A DNA stretch of 64,000 nt. Source: Microcella pacifica (lineage in GTDB: Bacteria > Actinomycetota > Actinomycetes > Actinomycetales > Microbacteriaceae). This document shows positions 45,732 through 53,840 of this stretch, one piece after another. Under the pieces are notes generated by a model. That model saw only the letters and a list, made by a program, of their open reading frames with translations, was not told the origin of the DNA and did not search any database. The stretch covers positions 1-64,000 of the forward strand of contig NZ_VIKT02000009.1 of the NCBI RefSeq assembly GCF_009371975.2, written 5' to 3'. Made by a program: the position numbers and the translations under genes. Every line of letters begins with the position of its first letter. Position 1 is the stretch's first letter.

Positions 45732-46538
45732 TCAGTCTAGGGATTCCGACGGGGACGACGTGGGAGCGTGCACGACGTCGATGACGATGATGGTGATGTT
45801 GTCGCGGCCGCCCTGGGCGAGGGCGGCATCCAGGAGCGCGTTGGCGGTCTCGCGGGCGCTCAGACGGGCGGCGAGGTGCAGGCGGATCCGCTCGGCGGGA
45901 AGCTCCTTCGTGAGCCCGTCGGAGCACAGCAGGAGGCGCAGGCCGGGTACGAGGGGCACGATCGTCAGATCGGCCTCCGGCTCGAGGGAGAAACCGACGG
46001 CGCGCGTGATGACGTTCGATTCGGGATGCGCCTCGGCGTCCGCCGCGAGGATCTGCCCCGCGTCCACGAGCTCCTGCACGACCGAGTGGTCGCGTGTGAC
46101 CTGCGTGAGCTCGTTGCCCTGGAAGCGGTAGACGCGCGAGTCGCCGACGTTGAAGACGCGGAACACCGCGCCGCCGTCGAGCACGTCGAGACCGGCGCCC
46201 GTGACCGTCGTGCCGATGCCGCGATCCTCGTCGTCGAGGTGGTGGATATCCCACGTCGCGAGGTGCAGGGCATGCTGCACGCTCTCGATGCCCACGAAGT
46301 CGCCCTCCACGCACGCCTGCAGTCGGCGCACGACTGCGTCACTCGCGCGGTCGCCGTGCGAGTGGCCGCCCATGCCGTCCGCGACGGCGAAGAGAGGCAC
46401 GTCGGCGAGATAGCTGTCTTCGTTGGCCGTTCGCCGGTAGCCCGTGTGGGTCACGCCGTGCCAGGAGAGCTCGACCGCTCCGCCGTGGCCGGGCAGGGCC
46501 ACGGTGTGGCGCACGCTGCTGCGTCCGAGGGCGGTCAC
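45732..46538 (-). CDS. PP2C-type Ser/Thr protein phosphatase
   Basis: 268-residue cytoplasmic PPM phosphatase. All metal-site motifs are present: ADGMGGHSHGDRAS, GTTVTG, VGDSRVYRF, DHSVVQ, LCSDGL and GGRDNITIIV. It should reverse the neighbouring kinase. GTG 46538 (protein VTALGRSS) has GGAG about five bases upstream. It lies 40 bases after the FHA gene and 46 before the kinase. Unlike PstP it has no membrane helix. Confidence 0.92.
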   Translation of the reverse strand: MTALGRSSVRHTVALPGHGGAVELSWHGVTHTGYRRTANEDSYLADVPLFAVADGMGGHSHGDRASDAVVRRLQACVEGDFVGIESVQHALHLATWDIHHLDDEDRGIGTTVTGAGLDVLDGGAVFRVFNVGDSRVYRFQGNELTQVTRDHSVVQELVDAGQILAADAEAHPESNVITRAVGFSLEPEADLTIVPLVPGLRLLLCSDGLTKELPAERIRLHLAARLSARETANALLDAALAQGGRDNITIIVIDVVHAPTSSPSESLD

Positions 46539-46578
46539 GGGTACTCCGGTCGATCGAGGGTGCTGGCGCCGCGCGGCG

Positions 46579-47178
46579 TCAGAGGGTAGCCACGGCCACG
46601 AACTCGACGACGACGGCATCGCCGATGGCGACGACGGCGTCGGGCAGGACCACACTCGTCTCACCCGGGCGGAGCCGGCGCACCGGCCCCTGCGACCAGT
46701 GTACGTCGATGCCGTTGGTCGAACCGAGGTCGGTGACGACCAGAGTGTCGCCGAGCTGCTCGATGCGGGCGTGGCGCCCCGAGACATCCCGATGCGTCGC
46801 CGGAATCTGCACGCGGCGGGGCTGCGGAACCTCGTCGATGCGCGCCATGCTCGGGTGACGACCGATGATCGCCGGCCGGTCGAGGGGGATCGTGACGTCC
46901 GTGCCGCGGATGTGTGCAGCCCAGGTCGTGGGCGCGCGCCGGGGCTCGGGCTCGGGCGGCACATCGTGAGAGGGCAGAGGCGCGGTCGGCGCCGGCGAGG
47001 AGAGGACCGATCGATCGTGCGCCGGAGCGTGCGGCTGGATGAGCCCGATCACGGTGTCCTCGACGTCGGCGACGGGATGCTCCGCGGCGGCGCCTCCCGC
47101 TCCGAGCGTCGGGGGACACTCCCGCAGGACGGTGTCCTCGTCGGCGGGCTCGGACTCGGGATCGTTCATGGACGCCAC
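46579..47178 (-). CDS. FHA-domain protein with EDTV motifs
   Basis: 199 residues. The first 85 are acidic and disordered-looking and contain two EDTV motifs (Thr16, Thr42). The FHA domain (about 86-195) has the full set: GRHP (106-109), SGRH (133-136) and LGSTNG (151-156). Thr in acidic N-termini of FHA proteins (GarA, OdhI) is a known kinase target, so the motifs may be sites for the kinase of this locus (inference). GTG 47178 has GGGGAG seven bases upstream, overlapping the end of patD; ATG 47169 is the alternative. It heads the signalling locus. Confidence 0.88.
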   Translation of the reverse strand: MASMNDPESEPADEDTVLRECPPTLGAGGAAAEHPVADVEDTVIGLIQPHAPAHDRSVLSSPAPTAPLPSHDVPPEPEPRRAPTTWAAHIRGTDVTIPLDRPAIIGRHPSMARIDEVPQPRRVQIPATHRDVSGRHARIEQLGDTLVVTDLGSTNGIDVHWSQGPVRRLRPGETSVVLPDAVVAIGDAVVVEFVAVATL

Positions 47179-47182
47179 GCCG

Positions 47183-48619
47183 CTACTCCCCGAGGAAGCT
47201 CATGACGTGCTTGAGCCGCGTGTAGTCCTCGAAGCCGTACTGCGAGAGATCCTTGCCGTACCCGGAGTGCTTGAACCCGCCGTGCGGCATGTCGGAGACG
47301 AAGGGGATGTGCGTGTTGATCCACACGCAGCCGAAGTCGAGATCGCGAGACAGGCGCAGCGCGCGAGCGTGGTCGCTCGTCCACACCGAGGCGGCGAGCG
47401 CGTACCGCACGCCGTTGGCGAGCGCGAGGGCCTCGGTTTCGTCCCGGAAGGTCTGCACCGTGAGCACGGGGCCGAAGATCTCCTCCTGCACCGCCTCGTC
47501 GTCCTGCTGCAGGCCGGTGACGATCGTCGCCTCGTAGAAGTAGCCCTTCTCGCCCTGACGTCGCCCGCCCGTGACGATGTCGGCGTGGGCCGGCAATCGG
47601 TCGACGACACCGGAGACCTGGGCGAGCTGGTTCGCATTGTTGAGGGGGCCGTACAGGATGCCCTCCTCGTGGGGCGCGCCGGTGCGGGCGTGCGACCGCG
47701 CGCGGGCGGCGAGGGCTTCGACGACGGCGTCGTGCACAGACTCGTGCACGATCACGCGCGTCGCCGCGGTGCAGTCCTGGCCCGCGTTGAAGTAGCCGGC
47801 GAGCACGAGCCCCTCGGCGACCGCCTCGGGGTCGGCGTCGGGGAAGACGATCGCGGGCGCCTTGCCGCCGAGCTCGAGGTGCACGCGCTTGAGGTTCTGC
47901 GCGGCGGACTGGGCGACGGCCATGCCCGCGCGCACCGACCCCGTGATCGCGACCATCTGAGGCGTCGGGTGCTCGACGAGGGCCGAGCCCGTGCCGCGGT
48001 CGCCCACGACGACGTTGAGCACGCCCGCCGGCAGGAACTCCGCCGCCACCTCGGCGAGCAGGAGCGTCGACTGGGGCGTCGTGTCGGAGGGCTTGAGCAC
48101 GACCGTGTTGCCCGCGGCGATCGCGGGGGCGATCTTCCACACCGCCATGTTGAGCGGGTAGTTCCACGGCGTGACCTGCCCGATGACGCCGATGGGTTCG
48201 CGGCGCACCCACGAGGTGTGGCCCGCGAGGTACTCCCCCGCCGACCGGCCCTCGAGGGTGCGCGCGGCACCCGCGAAGAAGCGCAGCTGGTCGACCGACT
48301 GGTCGATCTCGTCGGCCACGAGGCTCGCGCGCGGCTTGCCCGTGTCATGCGATTCGAGATCGGCGAACTCCTCGGCCCGCCTCTCGACAGCATCGGCGAG
48401 GCGGAACAGCGCAAGTTGCCGCTCCTGCGGCGTCGTGCGGCCCCACGCGGCGAACGCCCGCTCGGCGGCGCCGTAGGCGGCGTCGATCTCGGTGGGCGTG
48501 CTCACGGGAGAGTGCGCGTACACCTCCTCCGTCGCCGGGTCCACGAGCTCGGTGTGGGACTCCGCGGTGCTCGCGACGTACTGGCCATCGATGAAGTTCT
48601 GCAGGATGCGCGTGCTCAT
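47183..48619 (-). CDS. patD: Gamma-aminobutyraldehyde dehydrogenase
   Basis: 478-residue aldehyde dehydrogenase. The catalytic Cys is in GQDCTAA (Cys283) and the general base Glu249 in LELGGKAP; GYFNAGQDCT is typical of the aminobutyraldehyde type. It would oxidise 4-aminobutanal from putrescine to GABA. ATG 48619 has TACAGT six bases upstream, so leaderless start is likely. It is divergent from lrp and followed by the FHA gene four bases later, so the signalling locus may be transcribed from the patD promoter. Confidence 0.87.
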   Translation of the reverse strand: MSTRILQNFIDGQYVASTAESHTELVDPATEEVYAHSPVSTPTEIDAAYGAAERAFAAWGRTTPQERQLALFRLADAVERRAEEFADLESHDTGKPRASLVADEIDQSVDQLRFFAGAARTLEGRSAGEYLAGHTSWVRREPIGVIGQVTPWNYPLNMAVWKIAPAIAAGNTVVLKPSDTTPQSTLLLAEVAAEFLPAGVLNVVVGDRGTGSALVEHPTPQMVAITGSVRAGMAVAQSAAQNLKRVHLELGGKAPAIVFPDADPEAVAEGLVLAGYFNAGQDCTAATRVIVHESVHDAVVEALAARARSHARTGAPHEEGILYGPLNNANQLAQVSGVVDRLPAHADIVTGGRRQGEKGYFYEATIVTGLQQDDEAVQEEIFGPVLTVQTFRDETEALALANGVRYALAASVWTSDHARALRLSRDLDFGCVWINTHIPFVSDMPHGGFKHSGYGKDLSQYGFEDYTRLKHVMSFLGE

Positions 48620-48625
48620 GCCGAC

Positions 48626-48631
48626 ACTGTA
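48626..48631 (-). promoter_or_regulatory. Candidate -10 box of patD
   Basis: TACAGT on the minus strand, six bases before the patD ATG, implying a leaderless transcript. The -35 region is weak, which fits control by an activator. Confidence 0.45.
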
Positions 48632-48666
48632 GCGCGGCCCGAGCAGAGCATCCCGGTCGATTTCGA

Positions 48667-48689
48667 CGGATTTCGTCGCTGGAAATCCG
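48667..48689. promoter_or_regulatory. Candidate Lrp/AsnC operator between patD and lrp
   Basis: CGGATTTC, seven bases, GAAATCCG: a perfect 8-bp inverted repeat in the 123-bp divergent region. A second palindrome GCGGATCCGC (48698-48707) abuts the lrp -35. Lrp-type regulators typically bind such dyads and control both themselves and the divergent gene. Confidence 0.5.
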
Positions 48690-48707
48690 CTTTTCCTGCG
48701 GATCCGC

Positions 48708-48736
48708 TTGTGATCACCCTTCGTGACTGCCAGAAT
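48708..48736 (+). promoter_or_regulatory. Promoter of lrp-aminotransferase-oxidoreductase
   Basis: TTGTGA (48708-48713), a 17-base spacer and CAGAAT (48731-48736), six bases before the lrp ATG at 48743. The spacing predicts transcription from the start codon, a leaderless mRNA. Confidence 0.55.
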
Positions 48737-48742
48737 CGAGGC

Positions 48743-49210
48743 ATGGTCGCCCGCCCCAAGCCTGTTCAGCTCGATGATGTCTCCAAGGCGATCATCGAGC
48801 AACTGCAGACCGACGGCCGGCGTTCCTACGCCGAGATCGGCAAGGCGGTCGGGCTCAGCGAGGCCGCCGTGCGCCAGCGCGTGCAGAAGCTCACCGAATC
48901 GGGCGTCATGCAGGTCGTCGCGGTGACCGACCCGATGCAACTGGGGTTCTACCGGCAGGCCATGATCGGCATCCGCGTCTCCGGCGACACGACCGCGGTC
49001 GCCGACGAGCTCGCCTCGCTCAGCGCCGTCGACTACCTCGTGCTGACCGCCGGCAGCTTCGACATTCTCGCGGAGGTCGTGTGCGAGAACGACGACGACC
49101 TCATCGACCTGCTCAACCGGCGCATCCGCGCCATCGACGGCGTCCACTCCACGGAGACGTTCGTCTATCTACGACTGCAGAAGCAGTTCTACAACTGGGG
49201 AACACGATGA
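48743..49210 (+). CDS. Lrp/AsnC family transcriptional regulator
   Basis: 155 residues: N-terminal winged helix-turn-helix (about 8-58; IIEQLQTDGRRSYAEIGKAV, LSEAAVRQRV) and C-terminal RAM ligand domain. It starts a three-gene operon with the aminotransferase and the FAD enzyme, overlapping the former by ATGA, and is divergent from patD. Location implies that it senses a polyamine or a derivative and controls this route; equivalent gene groups with Lrp occur in Streptomyces polyamine loci. Confidence 0.92.
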   Translation: MVARPKPVQLDDVSKAIIEQLQTDGRRSYAEIGKAVGLSEAAVRQRVQKLTESGVMQVVAVTDPMQLGFYRQAMIGIRVSGDTTAVADELASLSAVDYLVLTAGSFDILAEVVCENDDDLIDLLNRRIRAIDGVHSTETFVYLRLQKQFYNWGTR

Positions 49211-50676
49211 CACTCTTGAAGAAGAAGCAGAAGAAGCAGAAGTCCGACGCGACCGCGCACCACACCGCCGCCGCACCCGCCGCCCTGAGCGGCGCCGAGG
49301 CTCTCGCCGAGGCCGAGCTGCAGCGCAAGGCCAAGGACCACCTGTGGATGCACTTCGCCCGCCAGTCGGGCATGGCCGCCGGCGAGGGCGTGCCCATCAT
49401 CGTGCGCGGCGAGGGCCACCACATCTACGACTCGCACGGCCGCAAGTACATCGACGGGCTCTCGGGCCTCTTCGTCGTGCAGGTCGGCCACGGCCGCGAG
49501 CGTCTCGCCGAGGCGGCGCGCAAGCAGGCGGAGGAGCTCGCGTTCTTCCCCCTGTGGTCGTACGCGCACCCCAAGGCCATCGAGCTCGCCGACCGGCTTG
49601 CCGACTACGCGCCCGGCGACCTCAACCGCGTGTTCTTCACGACCGGCGGTGGCGAAGCCGTCGAGTCGGCGTGGAAGCTCGCCAAGCAGTACTGGAAGCT
49701 CGTCGGCAAGCCGATGAAGCACAAGGTCATCTCGCGCGCCGTCGCCTACCACGGCACCCCGCAGGGAGCACTCGCCATCACAGGCATCCCCGGCATGAAG
49801 GAGATGTTCGAGCCGCTCACCCCCGGCGGGTTCCGCGTGCCCAACACCAACTACTACCGCGCCGAGGAGATGGGCTTCCACGGCTCGCTCGAGGAGTTCG
49901 GGCAGTGGGCCGCCAACCGCATCGAGGAGATGATCCTCTTCGAGGGCCCTGACACGGTCGCCGCCGTCTTCCTCGAGCCGGTGCAGAACTCGGGCGGCTG
50001 CTTCCCGCCGCCCCCCGGCTACTTCCAGCGCGTGCGCGAGATCTGCGACCAGTACGACGTCCTCCTCGTGAGCGACGAGGTCATCTGCGCCTACGGCCGC
50101 CTCGGTGAGATGTTCGCGTGCACGGCCTTCGACTACGTGCCCGACATCATCACCTCCGCCAAGGGACTCACGAGCGGGTACTCACCCCTCGGCGCGATGA
50201 TCGTGCGCGAGAAGCTCTACGAGCCCTTCACCCACGGTCAGACGGCGTTCTACCACGGGTACACCTTCGCCGGGCATCCCGTCTCGGCCGCCGTCGCCCT
50301 CGAGAACCTCGACATCATGGAAGAGGAGGGCATTCTCGAGCACGTGCGCGAGAACTCCCCGAAGTTCCGCGCGGCGCTCGAGCGCCTGAAGGATCTCCCG
50401 ATCGTCGGCGACGTGCGCGGCGAGGGATACTTCTTCGGCATCGAGCTCGTGAAGAACAAGGAGACCAAGGAGACCTTCTCGGAGGACGAGGCGGAGCGCC
50501 TGCTGCGCGGCTTCCTCTCCAAGGCCCTCTTCGAGGCCGGGCTCTACTGCCGCGCCGATGACCGGGGTGACCCCGTCATCCAGCTCGCTCCCCCGCTCAC
50601 GATCGGGCCGGCCGAGTTCGACGAGATCGAGGGCATCCTGCGCAGCGTGCTCACCGAGGCCTCGAACCGGCTGTGA
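49207..50676 (+). CDS. Class-III aminotransferase, probable putrescine/diamine aminotransferase
   Basis: 489 residues. PLP motifs: TTGGGEAVESAWKLAK, VSDEVICAYGRLG and TSAKGLTSGYSPLG with Lys319. SNEAVE-type signatures and GYFFGIEL support the omega-aminotransferase class. The operon with lrp, patD and an FAD amine oxidoreductase makes putrescine or a diamine the probable donor; pyruvate or 2-oxoglutarate would be the acceptor. The first 12 residues, MTLLKKKQKKQK, form an unusual Lys-rich extension. ATG 49207 overlaps the lrp stop (ATGA) and has GGGGA upstream. Confidence 0.85.
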   Translation: MTLLKKKQKKQKSDATAHHTAAAPAALSGAEALAEAELQRKAKDHLWMHFARQSGMAAGEGVPIIVRGEGHHIYDSHGRKYIDGLSGLFVVQVGHGRERLAEAARKQAEELAFFPLWSYAHPKAIELADRLADYAPGDLNRVFFTTGGGEAVESAWKLAKQYWKLVGKPMKHKVISRAVAYHGTPQGALAITGIPGMKEMFEPLTPGGFRVPNTNYYRAEEMGFHGSLEEFGQWAANRIEEMILFEGPDTVAAVFLEPVQNSGGCFPPPPGYFQRVREICDQYDVLLVSDEVICAYGRLGEMFACTAFDYVPDIITSAKGLTSGYSPLGAMIVREKLYEPFTHGQTAFYHGYTFAGHPVSAAVALENLDIMEEEGILEHVRENSPKFRAALERLKDLPIVGDVRGEGYFFGIELVKNKETKETFSEDEAERLLRGFLSKALFEAGLYCRADDRGDPVIQLAPPLTIGPAEFDEIEGILRSVLTEASNRL

Positions 50677-52037
50677 CCGAGGCGGACTATCGCGGCCTGA
50701 GCTACTGGCATGCGACGGTCGACGACGAGCTGACCCCGCGCTCCCCGCTGGACGGCGACACCGACGTCGATGTGGCGATCATCGGCGCGGGGCTCACGGG
50801 GCTGTGGACGGCCTACGAGCTGCAGAGACGCGACCCCGACCTGCGCATCGCGCTGCTCGAGAAGGAGATCGCGGGGTTCGGCGCCTCCGGCCGCAACGGC
50901 GGCTGGGTCTCGGCGCTCTTCCCGCGCTCGACCGCGTCCCTCGCCGCGCAGCACGGCCGTGAGGCAGCACTCGCGATGCGACGCGCGATGATCGGCACGG
51001 TCGACGAGGTCGGCGCGGTCGTCGAGCGGGAGGGCATCCACTGCGATTACGTGCGCGGCGGCACGGTCGTCTACGCGCGCTCCGATGCGCAGTGGGCGGA
51101 TGCTCGTTCCCAGGTCGCCGAGGCGCGCGAGTTCGGCGTCGACGCTCTCGAGCTGTGGAGCGCCGAGCGCGTTCGCGCGGCCGGAGCACTCGGCGCGGTG
51201 TACGACCCCGCGTGCGCCCGCGTGCACCCCGCAGCGCTCACGCGATCCCTCGCCCGTATCGTCGAGTCGCGCGGCGCGGTCATCCACGAGCAGACCGAGG
51301 TCATGACGTGGGCACCGGGCCGAGTCGAGACCGCCCGCGGTGTCGTGCGCGCCCGGCACGTCATCGCCGCGCTCGAGGGCTACGGTGCCGGGCTGGCGCC
51401 GCTGCGCCGGCGCGTGCTGCCCCTGTACTCGCTCATGATCGCGACGCAGCCGCTGAGCGACGAGGTGTGGCAGCAGCTCGGCATCGAGCACGGTCAGACG
51501 TTCTCCGATGGCCGGCACCTCGTCATCTACGGCCAGCGCACTGCCGACAACCGCATCGCGTTCGGGGGCCGGGGCGCGCGCTACCACTGGGGCAGCGCGA
51601 TCCGACCCGAGTACGACCGGGTCGACGGGGTCTTCGCGCACCTCGCGGCGACGCTGCACGAGCTCTTTCCCGCACTGCCCGAGCTGTCGATCGAGCACGC
51701 GTGGGGCGGGCCGCTCGGCGTGCCGCGCGACTGGCACGCGAGCGTGCACTACGACCCGAGCTCGGGGCTCGGGCGAGCCAGCGGCTACGTGGGCGACGGC
51801 CTCTCGACGACCAATCTCGCGGGGCGCACGCTCGCGGACCTCGTGACGGGGGCCGACACCGAGCTCACGCGCCTGCCGTGGGTCGGCCATCGCTCGCCGC
51901 GGTGGGAGCCCGAGCCGCTGCGCTTCCTGGGCGCGAACGCCGGCCTGCTCGCGATGACGGCGGCAGACGCTGAGGAGCGTGCGACCGGCCGCTCGTCCCT
52001 CGTTGCACGGGTCATGGCGCCGCTCATCGGGCACTGA
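50673..52037 (+). CDS. FAD-dependent amine/glycine oxidoreductase (PuuB/DadA-like)
   Basis: 454-residue flavoenzyme with N-terminal GAGLTGLWTAYEL dinucleotide-binding motif (39-51), then LLEKEIAGFGASGRNGGW and a C-terminal GYVGDGLSTTNLAGRTLADL. This is the DAO fold of PuuB-type gamma-glutamylputrescine oxidases and related amine oxidases. GTG 50673 overlaps the aminotransferase stop. It offers an oxidative branch next to transamination. No gamma-glutamylputrescine synthetase gene is visible in the window, so the substrate remains open. Confidence 0.82.
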   Translation: MTEADYRGLSYWHATVDDELTPRSPLDGDTDVDVAIIGAGLTGLWTAYELQRRDPDLRIALLEKEIAGFGASGRNGGWVSALFPRSTASLAAQHGREAALAMRRAMIGTVDEVGAVVEREGIHCDYVRGGTVVYARSDAQWADARSQVAEAREFGVDALELWSAERVRAAGALGAVYDPACARVHPAALTRSLARIVESRGAVIHEQTEVMTWAPGRVETARGVVRARHVIAALEGYGAGLAPLRRRVLPLYSLMIATQPLSDEVWQQLGIEHGQTFSDGRHLVIYGQRTADNRIAFGGRGARYHWGSAIRPEYDRVDGVFAHLAATLHELFPALPELSIEHAWGGPLGVPRDWHASVHYDPSSGLGRASGYVGDGLSTTNLAGRTLADLVTGADTELTRLPWVGHRSPRWEPEPLRFLGANAGLLAMTAADAEERATGRSSLVARVMAPLIGH

Positions 52038-52163
52038 GAGGGGCCGGGCCACCAGCACGGCGCGAGCACGCCATACGCGCAGGATGTTCGGAGCCTTCGC
52101 GCCTACTCTCGACGTGGTCCAGGGGCACGGTTGTCCCGAAGGATCGGGGGCCGGGAGGTGAGC

Positions 52164-52709
52164 ATGGTCGGAGCACGGGCGCAGGAGTCCGCGATCCCGA
52201 CGTCCGGCGATCACTCCGCCGTGCGGTCCGCTTTCGCGCTCACCGGTTTCCTCGCGGCCTCCTTCGTCGTCGCCGTCATCGGCAGCGCCCTCTCGGTCAC
52301 GGCGATCTCCGGGTGGTACGACGATCTCGCCAAGCCGATGTGGACGCCGCCCAATACCGTGTTCGGCTCCGTGTGGACCGTGCTCTACTCGAGCATGGCC
52401 GTCGCCGCCTGGCTCGTGTGGCGTCATCCCGCCTCGACCGCCCGCCGCCGCGCGCTCGTCGCGTACGTCGTGCAGCTCGTGCTCAACGGCTTCTGGACCC
52501 CGGTCTTCTTCGGGCTCGGCTCGCTCATCGGGGCGAGCGGCCTGTGGATCGCTCTCGGCATCATCGTCGCGCTCGACTTCGCTATCCTCGCCGCGATCAT
52601 CCGCTTCGCCGACATCAGCAAGCCCGCCGCGGCCCTGCTGATCCCCTACTGGTTCTGGACCCTCTTCGCGACGACACTCAACGCCGCGATCGCCGTGCTC
52701 GCGGCCTGA
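52164..52709 (+). CDS. tspO: TspO/MBR family membrane protein
   Basis: 181 residues with five helices. KPMWTPPNTVFGSVWTVLY (residues 54-72) and NGFWTPVFFG are signature segments of TspO, a tetrapyrrole- and sterol-binding membrane protein. ATG 52164 has GGAGG six bases upstream; the frame is open further but without support. It follows the FAD enzyme by 126 bases and probably has its own promoter (TACTCT near 52102). Confidence 0.9.
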   Translation: MVGARAQESAIPTSGDHSAVRSAFALTGFLAASFVVAVIGSALSVTAISGWYDDLAKPMWTPPNTVFGSVWTVLYSSMAVAAWLVWRHPASTARRRALVAYVVQLVLNGFWTPVFFGLGSLIGASGLWIALGIIVALDFAILAAIIRFADISKPAAALLIPYWFWTLFATTLNAAIAVLAA

Positions 52710-52724
52710 GGGCGATCGCGACAG

Positions 52725-52730
52725 TAGCGT
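52725..52730 (+). promoter_or_regulatory. Candidate -10 box before the HExxH protein gene
   Basis: TAGCGT six bases before ATG 52737. GAGGG in the same six bases could instead be a ribosome-binding site, so this is weaker than the other cases. Confidence 0.3.
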
Positions 52731-52736
52731 GAGGGC

Positions 52737-53822
52737 ATGAGCCACTTCTCGACCGAGCCGCGGCACGCGCGGCGCGATCGGGGCGCGCGGGTGGGCCGCG
52801 GCGCCCTTCTCGCCGTCGCGGCGATCTGCATCGCAGCGCAAGGGCTCGTGCTCGCGGGCGCCGGCTGGGCGGTGGCGAATCCGCGGCAGGTGGATGACCA
52901 GCTCACGGTGTGGAGCTACGAGCCCGACCCCACGATCGTGCGGTACGCCGATCAGGCGGGACTGAGTGAGGAGGGGCGGTTCCTCTTCTACGCGAGCGTA
53001 CCCGAGGTCCTCCCGCCCGAGCGCTTCGACCTGTTCTGCTCCTTCGAGGAGACGGGTCTGGGGGTGCTCGGCTGCTACACGCCCGCCGACGGCCGCATCT
53101 TCCTCTACGACGTCACGAACGACGACCTCGACGGCTACGAGGTCGTCGTCGCGGCGCACGAGATGCTGCACGCCGCGTGGGACCGCCTGAGCACCGAGGA
53201 GCGGGATGCTCTCGCCGTGCTCCTCGAGGCCGACTTCGCCGCCCTCGGGCCGGAGCACGAGCTCGTCGAGCGGATCGCCGAGTACGAGGCTCTCGACCCG
53301 ACCTCGCGCATCCCCGAGCTCTACGCCATCCTCGGCACCGAGATTCCGACTCTCGCGCCGGAGCTCGAGCAGCACTACGCCCGCTACTTCGACGATCGCT
53401 CCCTCACGATCGACCTCTACGCGCAGGTCGCCGCCGTGTTCGACAGCCTCGAGGAGAGGCTGCAGCAGCTCAGCGACGAGCTCGACGCGCGCTTCGCGGC
53501 GCTCGAGGCCGACCAGGCGGAGTACGCCGACGCGGCGGCGGCGCTCGAGGACGACATCTCGGCGTTCAACGAGCGCGCCTCGCGACCGGGCGGCTACACG
53601 AGCCAGTCGGCGTTCGAGTCCGACCGCCAGGCCCTCCTCGACCGCCAGGCGGCGCTCGAGGTCGAGCGGGAGGGCCTCAACGCGGCGGTCGACGAGTACA
53701 ACGCGCTACTCGAGGAGCTCGAGGAGCTCAACGCCGAGGCCGCCGAGCTCAACCGCGCGATCAACGTCGACGCCCAGCCGCTGCCGCCCTCGCAGGGCTC
53801 CGACGACGACCTCGCCGACTGA
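52737..53822 (+). CDS. Membrane-anchored putative metalloprotease with coiled coil
   Basis: 361 residues of unknown function. A basic N-terminus and one helix (about 23-46) precede an extracytoplasmic domain with AAHEMLHAAW (HExxH, His141-Glu142-His145), a zinc-peptidase motif in a context that suits it, and a possible downstream acidic ligand in ELVERIAEY. Two cysteines (near 99 and 111) may form a disulphide. Residues about 245-345 are a long coiled coil rich in Glu, Leu, Ala. It may cut or organise cell-wall or surface proteins. It is 27 bases after tspO and convergent with the aldo/keto reductase. Confidence 0.65.
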   Translation: MSHFSTEPRHARRDRGARVGRGALLAVAAICIAAQGLVLAGAGWAVANPRQVDDQLTVWSYEPDPTIVRYADQAGLSEEGRFLFYASVPEVLPPERFDLFCSFEETGLGVLGCYTPADGRIFLYDVTNDDLDGYEVVVAAHEMLHAAWDRLSTEERDALAVLLEADFAALGPEHELVERIAEYEALDPTSRIPELYAILGTEIPTLAPELEQHYARYFDDRSLTIDLYAQVAAVFDSLEERLQQLSDELDARFAALEADQAEYADAAAALEDDISAFNERASRPGGYTSQSAFESDRQALLDRQAALEVEREGLNAAVDEYNALLEELEELNAEAAELNRAINVDAQPLPPSQGSDDDLAD

Positions 53823-53840
53823 GAGCAGCCCTCCCGTGCT

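Noticed and set aside
48667-48689. Intrinsic terminator at the patD-lrp dyad
   Set aside because: It lies between divergent starts, and no U-tract follows on a strand where a transcript would end.
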